DNA of 64,000 nt from a bacterium (GTDB lineage: Bacteria; 4484-113; JAFGCY01), in the NCBI GenBank assembly GCA_020440605.1, contig JAGRNT010000006.1, positions 124,001 through 188,000 on the forward strand, given 5' to 3'. The notes beneath the pieces are model-generated. The model did no database searches. It saw only the letters and a program-made list of their open reading frames with translations, and was not told the DNA's origin. A program made the position numbers and the translations under genes. This document shows, one piece after another, positions 18,298-27,258 of this stretch. How positions within the stretch are numbered: position 1 is the first letter of the stretch; every line of letters starts with the position of its first letter.

Positions 18298-20816
18298 TCC
18301 TCGCTTTCCCGCAGTTCCCCCTGCAGGAACCGCACAATGTTATCAGTGGTATCCGCCCGGCGCAGGCCACTGCGGAACTCCTCATTCATCAGCCTGCGCG
18401 CCAGACGCGCAAAGACCTTCAGATGTCTGTTGCCTTCCTCGTGGGCTGGCATTGCCAGCATCAGCACCATATCTACAGGATCGCCGTCCAGGCTGCCCCA
18501 CTCCAGCGGTTGCCGGAGTTTCAGGATTGCCAGGCTGGCGGCGCTGACATGTTCGGACTTGCAGTGTGGAATCGCAATCCCGTATCCAAGGCCGGTGGAG
18601 TAGGTTTCCTCCCGGGCCCAGACCGCATCCTCCAGCCCATCAATGTCGTTCGTCCGGTCATCCAGCAGGCACAGGCCGCAGAGTTCGCGGATCGCCAGTG
18701 CCTTGCTGCCGGAGCGACTGTCCAGACGGACCAGCTCAGTTGCCAGCATTGGCCGCTCGGCTGTACGTGAGCCGCCACGCAGCAGGTCTCGCACGAAGTC
18801 GGCATCCGGTGCTTCGCAGCAACGCTCCAGCAGTTCCCGGGCGTGCCTCGTATTGCAGTCAGCCAGGGCCTGCTTGAGAGCGGGAATCGCCGGAGCGGAC
18901 ATGCTCAGTTCGTCAAATCCCAGCCCGGCCAGCAGCACGGCATGCTGGGTTTTTGCAGCGAATTCGCCGCAGATCCCGATCCAGCGTCCCACGGCACGCG
19001 CATCATCACAGGCGATGCGCATCAGCCGCAGCAGGGCAGGGTGCAGTTCGTCATGCAGGCTGGCTACATCAGGGTTGCCACGGTCGACTGCCAGGCAGTA
19101 CTGCGTCAGGTCATTGCTGCCGATGCTGAAGAAGTCGCAGTACTCCGCCAATGCCCTGACCTGCAGAGCTGCTGCAGGAACCTCCAGCATGCAGCCGACG
19201 GGCAGTTCCATATCGGCGGGCTGGCCGCGCTCCGCCAGTTCCGTGCGGGCCAGATCAAGCTGTTCACGGAACCAGCGCATTTCGCCAGCATTGCTGACCA
19301 TCGGGGCCATCAGCCAGACATTGCCAGCCGAGGTCGCCCGCAGCACCGCCCGTAGCTGTACGCGCAGTATCTGCGGGTCGCGCATGCTGAGACGGATGCC
19401 GCGCAGGCCGAGAAAGGGGTTTTCCTCTTCAGCCATCGGCAGCCAGGGCAGTGGCTTGTCACCACCGACATCCACGGTGCGGATGATCAGGCGCTGGCCA
19501 TGCAGGCGGCGGGCCACATCGCTGTAAATGGCAGCCTGTTCATCCTCGCCTGGCATCCGCGCTGCAGCGGCAAACAGCATCTCCGTCCGGAACAGTCCAA
19601 TTCCTTCCGCACCACTCTGCAGTACGGTATCAAGTTCATCCGGACTGGCAATATTGGCGGCGATCTCCACTGCTCTGCCATCCGCGGTCCTGCCAGGCTG
19701 GCTGGCCAGCGCTGCGTGATTGCGGGCAAGCTCGGCGGTTCGTTCCTGCTCAGTTTCAAGATAAGTGCGGACCAATACGGATGGCGACGGGATGACAACG
19801 CCCCGGCCTCCATCAATGAACATCTCAGCGCCTTCACTGATCCGGGAGAATTCGCTCACGCCCGCCACGACGGGAATGCCCAGCGCACGGGCGAGGATTA
19901 CCGTGTGTGAAGTCAGACCGCTTTCCCCCAGCACAAGTCCACACAGCAGACGCTTGTCAATGCTCAGCATGCTGTTGGTGGCGAGGGCAGGCGCGCACAG
20001 TATGCATGGGGTACTCAGCTCCACTGCGTCACCGGCGATCTGCAGGTCACAGAGACTGGCAATCAGCTGCAGACCAAGATCCTCCAGATCAGCACTGCGC
20101 TCCTGCAGATAGCTACTGCCCGATGCACTAAGTTTTCCGGCAAAGCTGCGAATCGACTCGTCCACAGCCTTCGCTGCAGACTGGTTGTCATTGCTGATCT
20201 TCCTGCGGATGGATGCATGCAGGCTGGGATCACGGGCCAGGCTGAGCAGCGCCTGCTGGATTTCCACCTCAGCCTGGGAGCGGGCCAGATCTAGCAGTGA
20301 TTCCTGCTGTGCCAGGACTTCCGCCAGTGAAGCATCAAATGCTGAGAGTTCGTTTTTTGTACCGCGACTTTCCGGGAAACTGAATCCCTGCGGCAGGCTG
20401 CGCCGGCCCAGGATCCGTGCTGGAGCCAATGCCAGGCCTTCAGCAGCAGGCAGGCCGGAGAGCCAGTGCTGCACCTCCCCGGCAAGAGCATGGGGCAGCC
20501 GGCCAGTGGACGCTGATGCAGGCAGCTCCGGCAGGGGCGAGTCGCAGTCAGCCAGTGCCCCTGATATGAATTCAACCAGGGCGTGATAGGCCGGCTCCGA
20601 TTCATTGCCACTGACCTGCAGCAGGCAGAGGTCGCGGTACATGACACCAGCGGCCACCAGTTCCAGCACGCTTGCCGCATCCGCTGATTCCTGATTGCGC
20701 TCATTGGTCAGGCGCACATCAGCCGCGAAACGTGATGCCAGCTCCGCCAGGATGCTGGCCGGGCGGGCATGCAGCCCATTGGGCAGCGGACAGCTGAAGC
20801 GGTACTCAAGCGCCAT
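18294..20816 (-). CDS. PTS multiphosphoryl transfer protein HPr-EI-EIIA(Fru)
   Basis: 840 residues carrying three PTS proteins in one chain. Residues 1-90 are HPr with phospho-His in NGLHARPAS. Residues about 115-680 are enzyme I, with the active His in LTSHTVILARALGIPVVAG, the PEP-site arginine in GIGLFRTEMLF and the catalytic-Cys region CGEFAAKTQ. Residues about 700-840 are a fructose-type EIIA with its phospho-His in GYGIAIPHCKS. The order HPr-EI-EIIA makes the operon self-sufficient for phosphoryl flow from PEP to the EIIB encoded next door. ATG start at 20816, 7 bases after the EIIB stop. It overlaps the mannosidase start by 4 bases. Confidence 0.93.
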   Translation of the reverse strand: MALEYRFSCPLPNGLHARPASILAELASRFAADVRLTNERNQESADAASVLELVAAGVMYRDLCLLQVSGNESEPAYHALVEFISGALADCDSPLPELPASASTGRLPHALAGEVQHWLSGLPAAEGLALAPARILGRRSLPQGFSFPESRGTKNELSAFDASLAEVLAQQESLLDLARSQAEVEIQQALLSLARDPSLHASIRRKISNDNQSAAKAVDESIRSFAGKLSASGSSYLQERSADLEDLGLQLIASLCDLQIAGDAVELSTPCILCAPALATNSMLSIDKRLLCGLVLGESGLTSHTVILARALGIPVVAGVSEFSRISEGAEMFIDGGRGVVIPSPSVLVRTYLETEQERTAELARNHAALASQPGRTADGRAVEIAANIASPDELDTVLQSGAEGIGLFRTEMLFAAAARMPGEDEQAAIYSDVARRLHGQRLIIRTVDVGGDKPLPWLPMAEEENPFLGLRGIRLSMRDPQILRVQLRAVLRATSAGNVWLMAPMVSNAGEMRWFREQLDLARTELAERGQPADMELPVGCMLEVPAAALQVRALAEYCDFFSIGSNDLTQYCLAVDRGNPDVASLHDELHPALLRLMRIACDDARAVGRWIGICGEFAAKTQHAVLLAGLGFDELSMSAPAIPALKQALADCNTRHARELLERCCEAPDADFVRDLLRGGSRTAERPMLATELVRLDSRSGSKALAIRELCGLCLLDDRTNDIDGLEDAVWAREETYSTGLGYGIAIPHCKSEHVSAASLAILKLRQPLEWGSLDGDPVDMVLMLAMPAHEEGNRHLKVFARLARRLMNEEFRSGLRRADTTDNIVRFLQGELRESEE

Positions 20817-20823
20817 GGACAGA

Positions 20824-21123
20824 TCAGCCGTCCAGCCTGGCGTAGATGGCGCGGGGGTCCTTGATCGCTAGCTGCGCGGGCACCTCAATGATGCGCTTCC
20901 CGTTGAAGCGGTCGCGCTGCTCGATCTCGATGTCAACGGCGAGGATCACGCATTCCGCCGCGGAGATCTCCGCCGCACTCAGTTCATTCTCGATGCCCAT
21001 CGCCCCCTGGGTCTCCACCTTCACCTCATGTCCCAGCTCACGACCGGTCTTCTCCAGCTGCTCAGCAGCCATGTAGGTATGCGCGATGCCCGTCGGACAC
21101 GCGGTTACCGCCACGATCTTCAT
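20824..21123 (-). CDS. PTS fructose-family EIIB component
   Basis: 99 residues, the full length of a free-standing fructose-type EIIB. The phosphocysteine loop is at the N-terminus (VTACPTGIAHTYMAAE, Cys9). It accepts phosphate from the EIIA domain of the neighbouring fusion protein and passes it to the sugar carried by EIIC. Typical later elements are KVETQGAMGIENEL and VILAVDIEIEQRDRF. It lies between the EIIC gene and the HPr-EI-EIIA gene with gaps of 18 and 7 bases, so it is clearly in one operon. Sugar specificity could be fructose, mannose or a mannoside. Confidence 0.95.
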   Translation of the reverse strand: MKIVAVTACPTGIAHTYMAAEQLEKTGRELGHEVKVETQGAMGIENELSAAEISAAECVILAVDIEIEQRDRFNGKRIIEVPAQLAIKDPRAIYARLDG

Positions 21124-21141
21124 TGCCTTCCTCCTTGTTGC

Positions 21142-22248
21142 CTAACCGGCCGCCGGAGCGGCCTGCTTCTCTTCATGCTTAGCGTTGCGTTGTGAAATCG
21201 CCTTGAGCGTGTTGATCATCAGCGCGGTCACGAATGTCCCGACGATGATCGCGATGATATACATGAGCTTGTTGTCAACCACTGGAATCACGATCGGTCC
21301 ACCATGTGGGGCATGATCTCCAACCCCGCCCAGCATGGCGATGGTGGAAGCGATCATTGAGCCGGTAATGATCGATGGAATGACCTTGAGCGGGTCAGCG
21401 GCGGCAAAGGGAATTGCACCTTCCGTGATGCCGATCATGCCCATTGCCAGTCCGGCGATGCCGGCCTCCCGCTCTTCATCGTTCCAGAGTCTGCGCTGCA
21501 GCACCGTAGCCAGTCCCATGCCGAGGGGCGGGGTGCAGATTGCGGCCGCGCAGGCTCCCATCACAGCAAAGTTACCCTCGGTGATCATCGCCGCGCCGAG
21601 TCCAAACGCCACCTTGTTGACCGGACCGCCCATGTCGAAGGCGATCATCGCCCCGAGGATCATGGCCAGCACCACCTGGTTGCCGGTGCCCATTGTCTGC
21701 AACCATGAATTCATGGCAACCATCATGTTGGCAATCGGATTCCCGATCACCATCAGAACCAGCACGCCGACAAAGACCGACGAAAGGATGGGGATGACGA
21801 GGATCGGCATGATCGGCTTGAGGATCCTGCCTGCCGGGATCTTCTTGAGCCAGTTGACGATCCAGCCGGCCAGCAGGCCGATCACCAATGCACCGAGGAA
21901 GCCGGTGCTGAGAAACTCATCTGGCGTTCCAGGCTTAGGAATGTGTCCGCAGAGGAAGCCGCCCACGAAGCCGGGTACCAGGCCGGGCCGTCCGGCGATC
22001 GCATATGCGATGTATCCACCGATCACGGGCAGCAGCAGAGAGAATGCCGCCACGCCTATGTTCAGCATCATGCTCAGATAAAAGTTTCCGGAGGGATCCG
22101 GGGCATTGTTCGCGCCCTTGGGGGCGAAGGCCAGGGCCAGGGCGATCAGGATTCCGCCTGCGGCAACAAATGGAATCGCGTAGGAAACGCCGGTCAGCAG
22201 ATACTGGCGCAGTTTCATGAGACTCTGCTTGACAGGATTGTCAGACAT
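21142..22248 (-). CDS. PTS fructose-family EIIC permease
   Basis: 368 residues when started at the ATG at 22248 (MSDNPVKQ), which has GGGAG 5 bases upstream; the frame extends 12 codons further without support. The membrane-embedded sugar transporter has about ten hydrophobic segments. Family markers are LLTGVSYAIPFVAAGGILIA near residue 20, PGFVGGFLCG, AFDMGGPVNKVAF and GITEGAIPFA, the last being the conserved GITE-P motif in the sugar-binding region. It is first in the minus-strand operon EIIC-EIIB-(HPr-EI-EIIA)-GH38. 180 bases separate it from the divergent dockerin gene at 22429; the operon promoter should lie there. No regulator gene is adjacent. Confidence 0.94.
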   Translation of the reverse strand: MSDNPVKQSLMKLRQYLLTGVSYAIPFVAAGGILIALALAFAPKGANNAPDPSGNFYLSMMLNIGVAAFSLLLPVIGGYIAYAIAGRPGLVPGFVGGFLCGHIPKPGTPDEFLSTGFLGALVIGLLAGWIVNWLKKIPAGRILKPIMPILVIPILSSVFVGVLVLMVIGNPIANMMVAMNSWLQTMGTGNQVVLAMILGAMIAFDMGGPVNKVAFGLGAAMITEGNFAVMGACAAAICTPPLGMGLATVLQRRLWNDEEREAGIAGLAMGMIGITEGAIPFAAADPLKVIPSIITGSMIASTIAMLGGVGDHAPHGGPIVIPVVDNKLMYIIAIIVGTFVTALMINTLKAISQRNAKHEEKQAAPAAG

Positions 22249-22428
22249 TGAAGCTCCCGTGGTCCTTGTAGGGGGCGCCGCCACCAGCCAGGCAGGCCCG
22301 TGCCGACTATTGTGCCACCACCACTGATTTATGTGAAGTGCTGACTACGCGGCTGTACCTTTCAGGGGACTATGTGTCAGAAAGAGTGCCGGATCTGCTG
22401 ACGGAGCGTGCTGCTGTAACATTATGAG

Positions 22429-24579
22429 GTGTCGAGAAAGCTCAATCTACTGCTCAGTGCCGCCGCCATCAGTTTCATTGGAAGCTGTGGTGCTGCCCGG
22501 GAACTGCAGGAATTCCAGCCTCAGTCCACAGGACCGGTCCCGGCCTATGTCGAACCGGGACAAGTACCTTCGGATGCAATGCTGGCCCAGCTGCTGGAAG
22601 CCGAGCTGCAACGACTGGGAAAGGATCCGCAGCGGACTCCTGCTGCAGCTCCAGGCAATGGCGGGGCGGTCTTTGACCTGCGAGCCAGTCTGATTGACGC
22701 TGATGCAGATGATGAGGCCGAATCAGTCGATCTGGTCTGGACCTACCGCAATGTCGGGGACTATGACCAGAACGGCCAGGTGAATGTATCTGATCTGACG
22801 CCGCTAGCCCAGTTCTGGCAGCGACAGGCACTTTATGATGACCCGGAGAGCCATGGCGGCATAGACTTCTGGCCCTCTGGCCAGCCGCTCGCGGATGGAG
22901 GAGCGGGTCCCACGGAATTGCCGGATCCCGGCAGTGGCGCAGCCAACTGGCGCATCGCGGCCGTGGATGGTGACCACAACGGCATTGTGAACCTCAGCGA
23001 CATCACGCCGATTGCGGTTGCCTTCAATTCGGTGGCGGACAGTTACGGTATCTTCCGGCGCGAGCAGGGCACGGAGAATTTCAGCCAGGTAGGAACGCTG
23101 CAGACCGGCAGTCCCGGCCCTGGGCGTCCGCTGGTTATGCAGTTCAACGACCCGCTGAATGTCGAGGATCGCGGGGTTCTCTGGGAATATGTGGTGCGTC
23201 CACTGGACAGCGGCACGAGCTCGCAGGGTCCGGACAGCAATGCCGCACTTGCCGTGTTCGGCAATGAGCCAGGCTTCCCGCTGGCGGAAATGTCAGCGGA
23301 TCCGACGGACGGACTGATTCCCCTGCCGGTGCACTTCAGCGCCATTACGGAAGCTGCTCCGCTGGGCAGCATCGTCAACCATGAATGGGACCTGGATGGC
23401 GATGGCAGCTGGGAACTGGAGACTGGGACGGACACTGAAGCTGACTACACATACACCGCCAGCGGGGTCTACATCGCGCGTCTGCGGGCTACTGATGACG
23501 CCGGACGAACAGCTATCGCCGGACAGGTGATCACGGTCGGCACGGCACCGGTCGCCAGGATCGAGGCGGATCCGCCCGGAGGTGAGGTGCCGGTCAGCAT
23601 CCTGCTGGACGGACGCAGCAGTTTCAGCGAATTCAGCACGATAGAGAAATATGAATGGGATCTGGATGGTGACGGGGAGTTCGATGTTGACAGCGGCCCT
23701 GTGCCTGAAATCACCGTGAATTTCGATGAACCGGGTCAGGCCAGTGTCGGCCTGCGTGTGACAGATGCCATCGGACTGCAGGGTCAGGTGAGTCTGCCAC
23801 TGGAATTGACTGATGACTACGACGAGATTGAACCCAACCAGTCCGCGGAGCTTGCCAGTCCGATCGGGATGCTGACACTGGATGCGGCCCCGTTCAGTGT
23901 GGATGGCAGTGTCGGCAGCGGCGGTTACAGCGGCGACCAGAGCGACTGGTGGTCCTTTGAGGTTCCGCAGGGGTGCCAGCTGGACCTGACAGCGGAGGTC
24001 TCGGGATTGGACCCGATCCTGCGCGTACGCGTGGTGGATGTGGAGGGGACACTGAGCATCGCCGAGATCAGCAATCTGGAAAGCCTCAAGCAGCTCAGCC
24101 GGGGGCTCAAGGGTGCCGGAGTGTTTTACCTCCAGGTTCTCAACGAGCACACGGTCACCGGTCTGGACTATGACTACAGTCTGGCACTGCAGATCACGGA
24201 GCTGACGCTTGACGAGAGCGAGAACAACGACAGTGCTGCCCAGGCCGATGATCTGGGGAATCTGACAAACGCGATCCTGCCCGGCATCTGGGCCAATCTT
24301 GGTCCTGGTGGGACGGATGGAGACGATGAGGACTGGTTCGCCTTCACGATCCTCGATACTGACGATTACAGTTTCGGGATGGACTTCTTCCACCGGGACG
24401 CCGATCTGGAGCTGGCGCTCTACGATGCCACGGGAAGTGTGCTCTTCGGTGTCAGCGAGACCGTGACTGACCGGGAGCGGATCGACCTCAGCCTTGATCC
24501 GGGTGATTACCGCCTGCGCTGCTATCGCAATGAAGGCGGGAATGCATACTATCAGCTCTCGCTGTTCCGCACCCCCTGA
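22429..24579 (+). CDS. Dockerin-PKD-PPC lipoprotein
   Basis: 716 residues starting at GTG 22429 (an in-frame stop lies at 22417). Lipobox FIGSC, Cys20. Residues about 50-75 carry a motif LLEAELQRLGKDPQRT shared with the 29925 gene. Then follows a split dockerin-like pair: GDYDQNGQVNVSDLTPLAQF at 110-129 and VDGDHNGIVNLSDITPIAVA at 179-198, separated by an insert containing GGIDFWPSGQP. Two PKD domains follow (marker HEWDLDGDGSWEL near 315 and YEWDLDGDGEFDV near 410). Two bacterial pre-peptidase C-terminal (PPC) domains close the protein (DEIEPNQ and ESENND openings). No enzyme domain is seen. The protein is probably a Ca2+-binding surface or periplasmic lipoprotein. Confidence 0.85.
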   Translation: MSRKLNLLLSAAAISFIGSCGAARELQEFQPQSTGPVPAYVEPGQVPSDAMLAQLLEAELQRLGKDPQRTPAAAPGNGGAVFDLRASLIDADADDEAESVDLVWTYRNVGDYDQNGQVNVSDLTPLAQFWQRQALYDDPESHGGIDFWPSGQPLADGGAGPTELPDPGSGAANWRIAAVDGDHNGIVNLSDITPIAVAFNSVADSYGIFRREQGTENFSQVGTLQTGSPGPGRPLVMQFNDPLNVEDRGVLWEYVVRPLDSGTSSQGPDSNAALAVFGNEPGFPLAEMSADPTDGLIPLPVHFSAITEAAPLGSIVNHEWDLDGDGSWELETGTDTEADYTYTASGVYIARLRATDDAGRTAIAGQVITVGTAPVARIEADPPGGEVPVSILLDGRSSFSEFSTIEKYEWDLDGDGEFDVDSGPVPEITVNFDEPGQASVGLRVTDAIGLQGQVSLPLELTDDYDEIEPNQSAELASPIGMLTLDAAPFSVDGSVGSGGYSGDQSDWWSFEVPQGCQLDLTAEVSGLDPILRVRVVDVEGTLSIAEISNLESLKQLSRGLKGAGVFYLQVLNEHTVTGLDYDYSLALQITELTLDESENNDSAAQADDLGNLTNAILPGIWANLGPGGTDGDDEDWFAFTILDTDDYSFGMDFFHRDADLELALYDATGSVLFGVSETVTDRERIDLSLDPGDYRLRCYRNEGGNAYYQLSLFRTP

Positions 24580-24590
24580 GAAAGCAGCGA

Positions 24591-24631
24591 GGCGGAACCG
24601 ACAGGCCTGGAAGTGGCGCGACGGTTCCGCC
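24591..24631. terminator. Long inverted repeat between convergent genes
   Basis: Arms GGCGGAACCG (24591-24600) and CGGTTCCGCC (24622-24631) pair perfectly over 10 bases with a 21-base loop. It sits between the stop of the plus-strand dockerin gene and the stop of the minus-strand PA-like gene. There is no T-run on either side, so if it terminates it is not a classic intrinsic terminator. Confidence 0.4.
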
Positions 24632-24656
24632 CGTTGTCAGCGAAGTGGTGGTCTGA

Positions 24657-27257
24657 TCAGATGCCGACGTAGCGGTGCCATTCAATGCCGCTTACGTACC
24701 ACTCGGAGGTACCGGCATTGAATGTCAGTTCCGGAATCAGCAGGATCACGCTGCCCAGCTTGCCGTTCACGGCGTAGACGTAGTTCCAGCTCGGATCTGA
24801 GACGGGGAACAGCGGTGCCGAGAGCGGGACCTGCATCGGCAGGGCAGGGCTGCCGTCAAACTGGAACGGACGCTTGCGCAGGTAGTTGTACTCTATCCCC
24901 AGCGGGTCGGCAACGACTCCCATTTCGTACAGACCCGCGCCGTTGTCGACACCCAGAGTGGCGACCAGCGGATCGCCGGGGTTGGCCCGGCTGTGGGTGA
25001 GCACGATGTCGAAGGGTTCACTGACCGCATCGTCATCCGAGTCTACCTCGAAGTTGATGCCGCGCTGGCTGGTGTGCTGTGCTGAGAGCGGCTGATAGGA
25101 GAACAGCAGATGCCCGCTGGCTTCCTCGCGGCCCAGCAGGTTGCCGGCGATGGTGATCGGCAGGACAGTGACTTCTCCGGCGTTGTTGACGGCCGTGACC
25201 TGCTCCAGCCCGGTCCACTTGTACTGCGGCGGAATGTCATAGCTGTAGAAGAAGATCGACTCCGGATCGTCAGGATTGATGCCGAAGTACATCTTTTCGC
25301 CGACATAACCGTCGCGGGGCTGGAAGCGCATTTCCTTGATACCGCGCACGTCAACGCTGTAGGCCCGCACCTTGCGCGCATCAAGGTCCAGATTGGCCCA
25401 GTAGATCCGCGGCTTCTCGTACTGGGAAGGCGGGGGCGCAGTGCAGATGTAGATGTATTCGTAGGGATTGCCAGGCCGGATCGGGAAGTCAAACAGGTTG
25501 CTCACAGGAGTGATCTGGTTGATCACGTCATTCTGGAGGCGCTGATCGAAGCTGAAGGTCCAGCCGTAGATGCTCGAGACGTACTTCTGACGGCTGATCG
25601 GATCCAGGAAGCTCACCGTCACATCCTGGGTTTCGGCGTTGTCACGGGCATTGAATGCCCAGGCAAAGGCGTCGCCAAGCCGTACCCGTGGCGGGCTGCC
25701 GGTGTAGATCCCGGTGTTGTCGTAGCCGAACACTCGATAGTCCGGTACCTTCTTGGCCGGCAGGCCGTTGTATAGCGGCGTCGACAGAGAAGGCTGGGCA
25801 TTGAAGTCCAGCATGATGCGACCGCTGGTGTTCTTGATTGCCGACTTGTAGGGAGACCAGTCACCGAGGTTGATGTACAGTCTGCGCCCCGTGTCCGGAT
25901 CCGCTTCCCAGACAAGAGTCTCAGCCTCGAAGTCCACCACTTCCACGCCGATCTCAGCGCCACTCTGGATGCTGCGCAGCTGATTGAGCGAAAGCATGAT
26001 CGGCGCACCGGTGGGCTGGCCTTCGGATGTAAAGCCGTCACCGAGCAGCTGGATCTCCACCGGCGTATCCGTCTGCGGCTTGAGCTCACCCAGATAGTTG
26101 ATCTGGAAGTTAGTGAATGGCACGCCGCCCAGCAGCAGGTTGCAGAAGATGTGCGGGTTGGTGGCAGGCAGGGTGCCGGTATTGACGACATTCAGACGCG
26201 CGGTGAGCCGGGCCACTTCCAGCGTGTTCTGGCTCGTGGCCGTGGCCTTGCTCCAGTTGCGGTTCTCGATACCGCTGTTGTTCTCGGTGATCATCCCGCT
26301 CTGGTAGGTGGTCAGTCCCGCATGGAAGTTGCCTTCCAGCCGGGCCCCGAAACCCGCGAGCGTACCGATGGATCCGAAGACGGACAGGCTGCCACCGCCA
26401 CCGATCACGCCAGTGGTCTTGTCAACACTGGCAACGGTTGTTGACCAGGAATTCTCAGCACTGCCACCTTCGTTGTCGGTGATGGTAGTGTCTTCGTTGA
26501 GTTCCACGGTGAAATCGCGCAGGGCCACGAAGATCTCGGGATAGGCAGGAATGTCGGGGTGGTCACCTGGAGCCTTGACGCGCTGGTCGAGGTTGATCTT
26601 CGTGCTTTCCTCCCAATCGCTCCAGGGGTCGCCATCAGTGCTCCACTTGGTCGGATCGGTCTTGGCGTAGGGCTTCGTGATGTCGCCGTCCCACTTCACG
26701 AACCAGTCTTCTCCGGTGGCCGGATCCAGTTCGTAATAAAATCCCTCGAGTTCGAAGTCGCTGGGAATCCAGTCGTCATCCAGGTCGTTCTCGGGCTGCG
26801 GATCCACGTCGGGATAAGGTACGCGGATCCGGTCCAGTCCGATTGCGGAGGTGCTCTTCAGAACCTTGCCGCCTGCTTCATTGCGATCAAGTGCACTGTT
26901 CAGACCGTCGCCATCAGCATCAGGCAGGCCATCCAGGCTGCCGATGGTTCCGACAGGCAGGCCACTCACTCCCCACAGCTCATAGTGGTCGGTCAGGCCG
27001 TCGCCATCGCTGTCGATGCTCTGCGGGTCGGTGCCGACGAGCAGCTCAACACTGTCCGGCACTCCGTCAAAGTCGCTGTCATCCAGCGTGCCGATCACGC
27101 GGTCCGGTCCCGGGTTGCTGATCTGCGGCTCGTTTCCTCCGGCAGGCGAGGGTACGTCAGAGCCTGATCCACCACCGCAGCCGGCCAGTGCCGCAAGCAG
27201 GATCCCGATCCCGAGCAGGTGCAGATGCCGCCTGTTGTCATTCTGATTGCGCTTCAT
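24657..27257 (-). CDS. Lipoprotein with TSP3 calcium repeats and protective-antigen-like (binary-toxin B family) domains, copy 2
   Basis: 866 residues from the ATG at 27257 (GAGGGG 8 bases upstream); a longer frame lacks support. Lipobox LAALAGC, Cys27. Residues about 48-110 are thrombospondin-type-3-like acidic repeats (DSDFDGVPDSVEL, DSDGDGLTDHYELWG). From about 165 the sequence follows the anthrax protective antigen/clostridial binary toxin B family: a Ca2+ region DDDWIPSDFELEGFYY, KWSTDGDPWSDWEESTK, a Ser/Thr/Gly-rich strand region, then ARLTARLNVVNTGTLPA near 347 and later oligomerisation-domain-like sequence. Homology concerns fold, not proven activity; no enzymatic partner gene is seen in the window. 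One base separates it from its paralogue upstream. Function here unknown. Confidence 0.85.
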   Translation of the reverse strand: MKRNQNDNRRHLHLLGIGILLAALAGCGGGSGSDVPSPAGGNEPQISNPGPDRVIGTLDDSDFDGVPDSVELLVGTDPQSIDSDGDGLTDHYELWGVSGLPVGTIGSLDGLPDADGDGLNSALDRNEAGGKVLKSTSAIGLDRIRVPYPDVDPQPENDLDDDWIPSDFELEGFYYELDPATGEDWFVKWDGDITKPYAKTDPTKWSTDGDPWSDWEESTKINLDQRVKAPGDHPDIPAYPEIFVALRDFTVELNEDTTITDNEGGSAENSWSTTVASVDKTTGVIGGGGSLSVFGSIGTLAGFGARLEGNFHAGLTTYQSGMITENNSGIENRNWSKATATSQNTLEVARLTARLNVVNTGTLPATNPHIFCNLLLGGVPFTNFQINYLGELKPQTDTPVEIQLLGDGFTSEGQPTGAPIMLSLNQLRSIQSGAEIGVEVVDFEAETLVWEADPDTGRRLYINLGDWSPYKSAIKNTSGRIMLDFNAQPSLSTPLYNGLPAKKVPDYRVFGYDNTGIYTGSPPRVRLGDAFAWAFNARDNAETQDVTVSFLDPISRQKYVSSIYGWTFSFDQRLQNDVINQITPVSNLFDFPIRPGNPYEYIYICTAPPPSQYEKPRIYWANLDLDARKVRAYSVDVRGIKEMRFQPRDGYVGEKMYFGINPDDPESIFFYSYDIPPQYKWTGLEQVTAVNNAGEVTVLPITIAGNLLGREEASGHLLFSYQPLSAQHTSQRGINFEVDSDDDAVSEPFDIVLTHSRANPGDPLVATLGVDNGAGLYEMGVVADPLGIEYNYLRKRPFQFDGSPALPMQVPLSAPLFPVSDPSWNYVYAVNGKLGSVILLIPELTFNAGTSEWYVSGIEWHRYVGI

Positions 27258-27258
27258 G

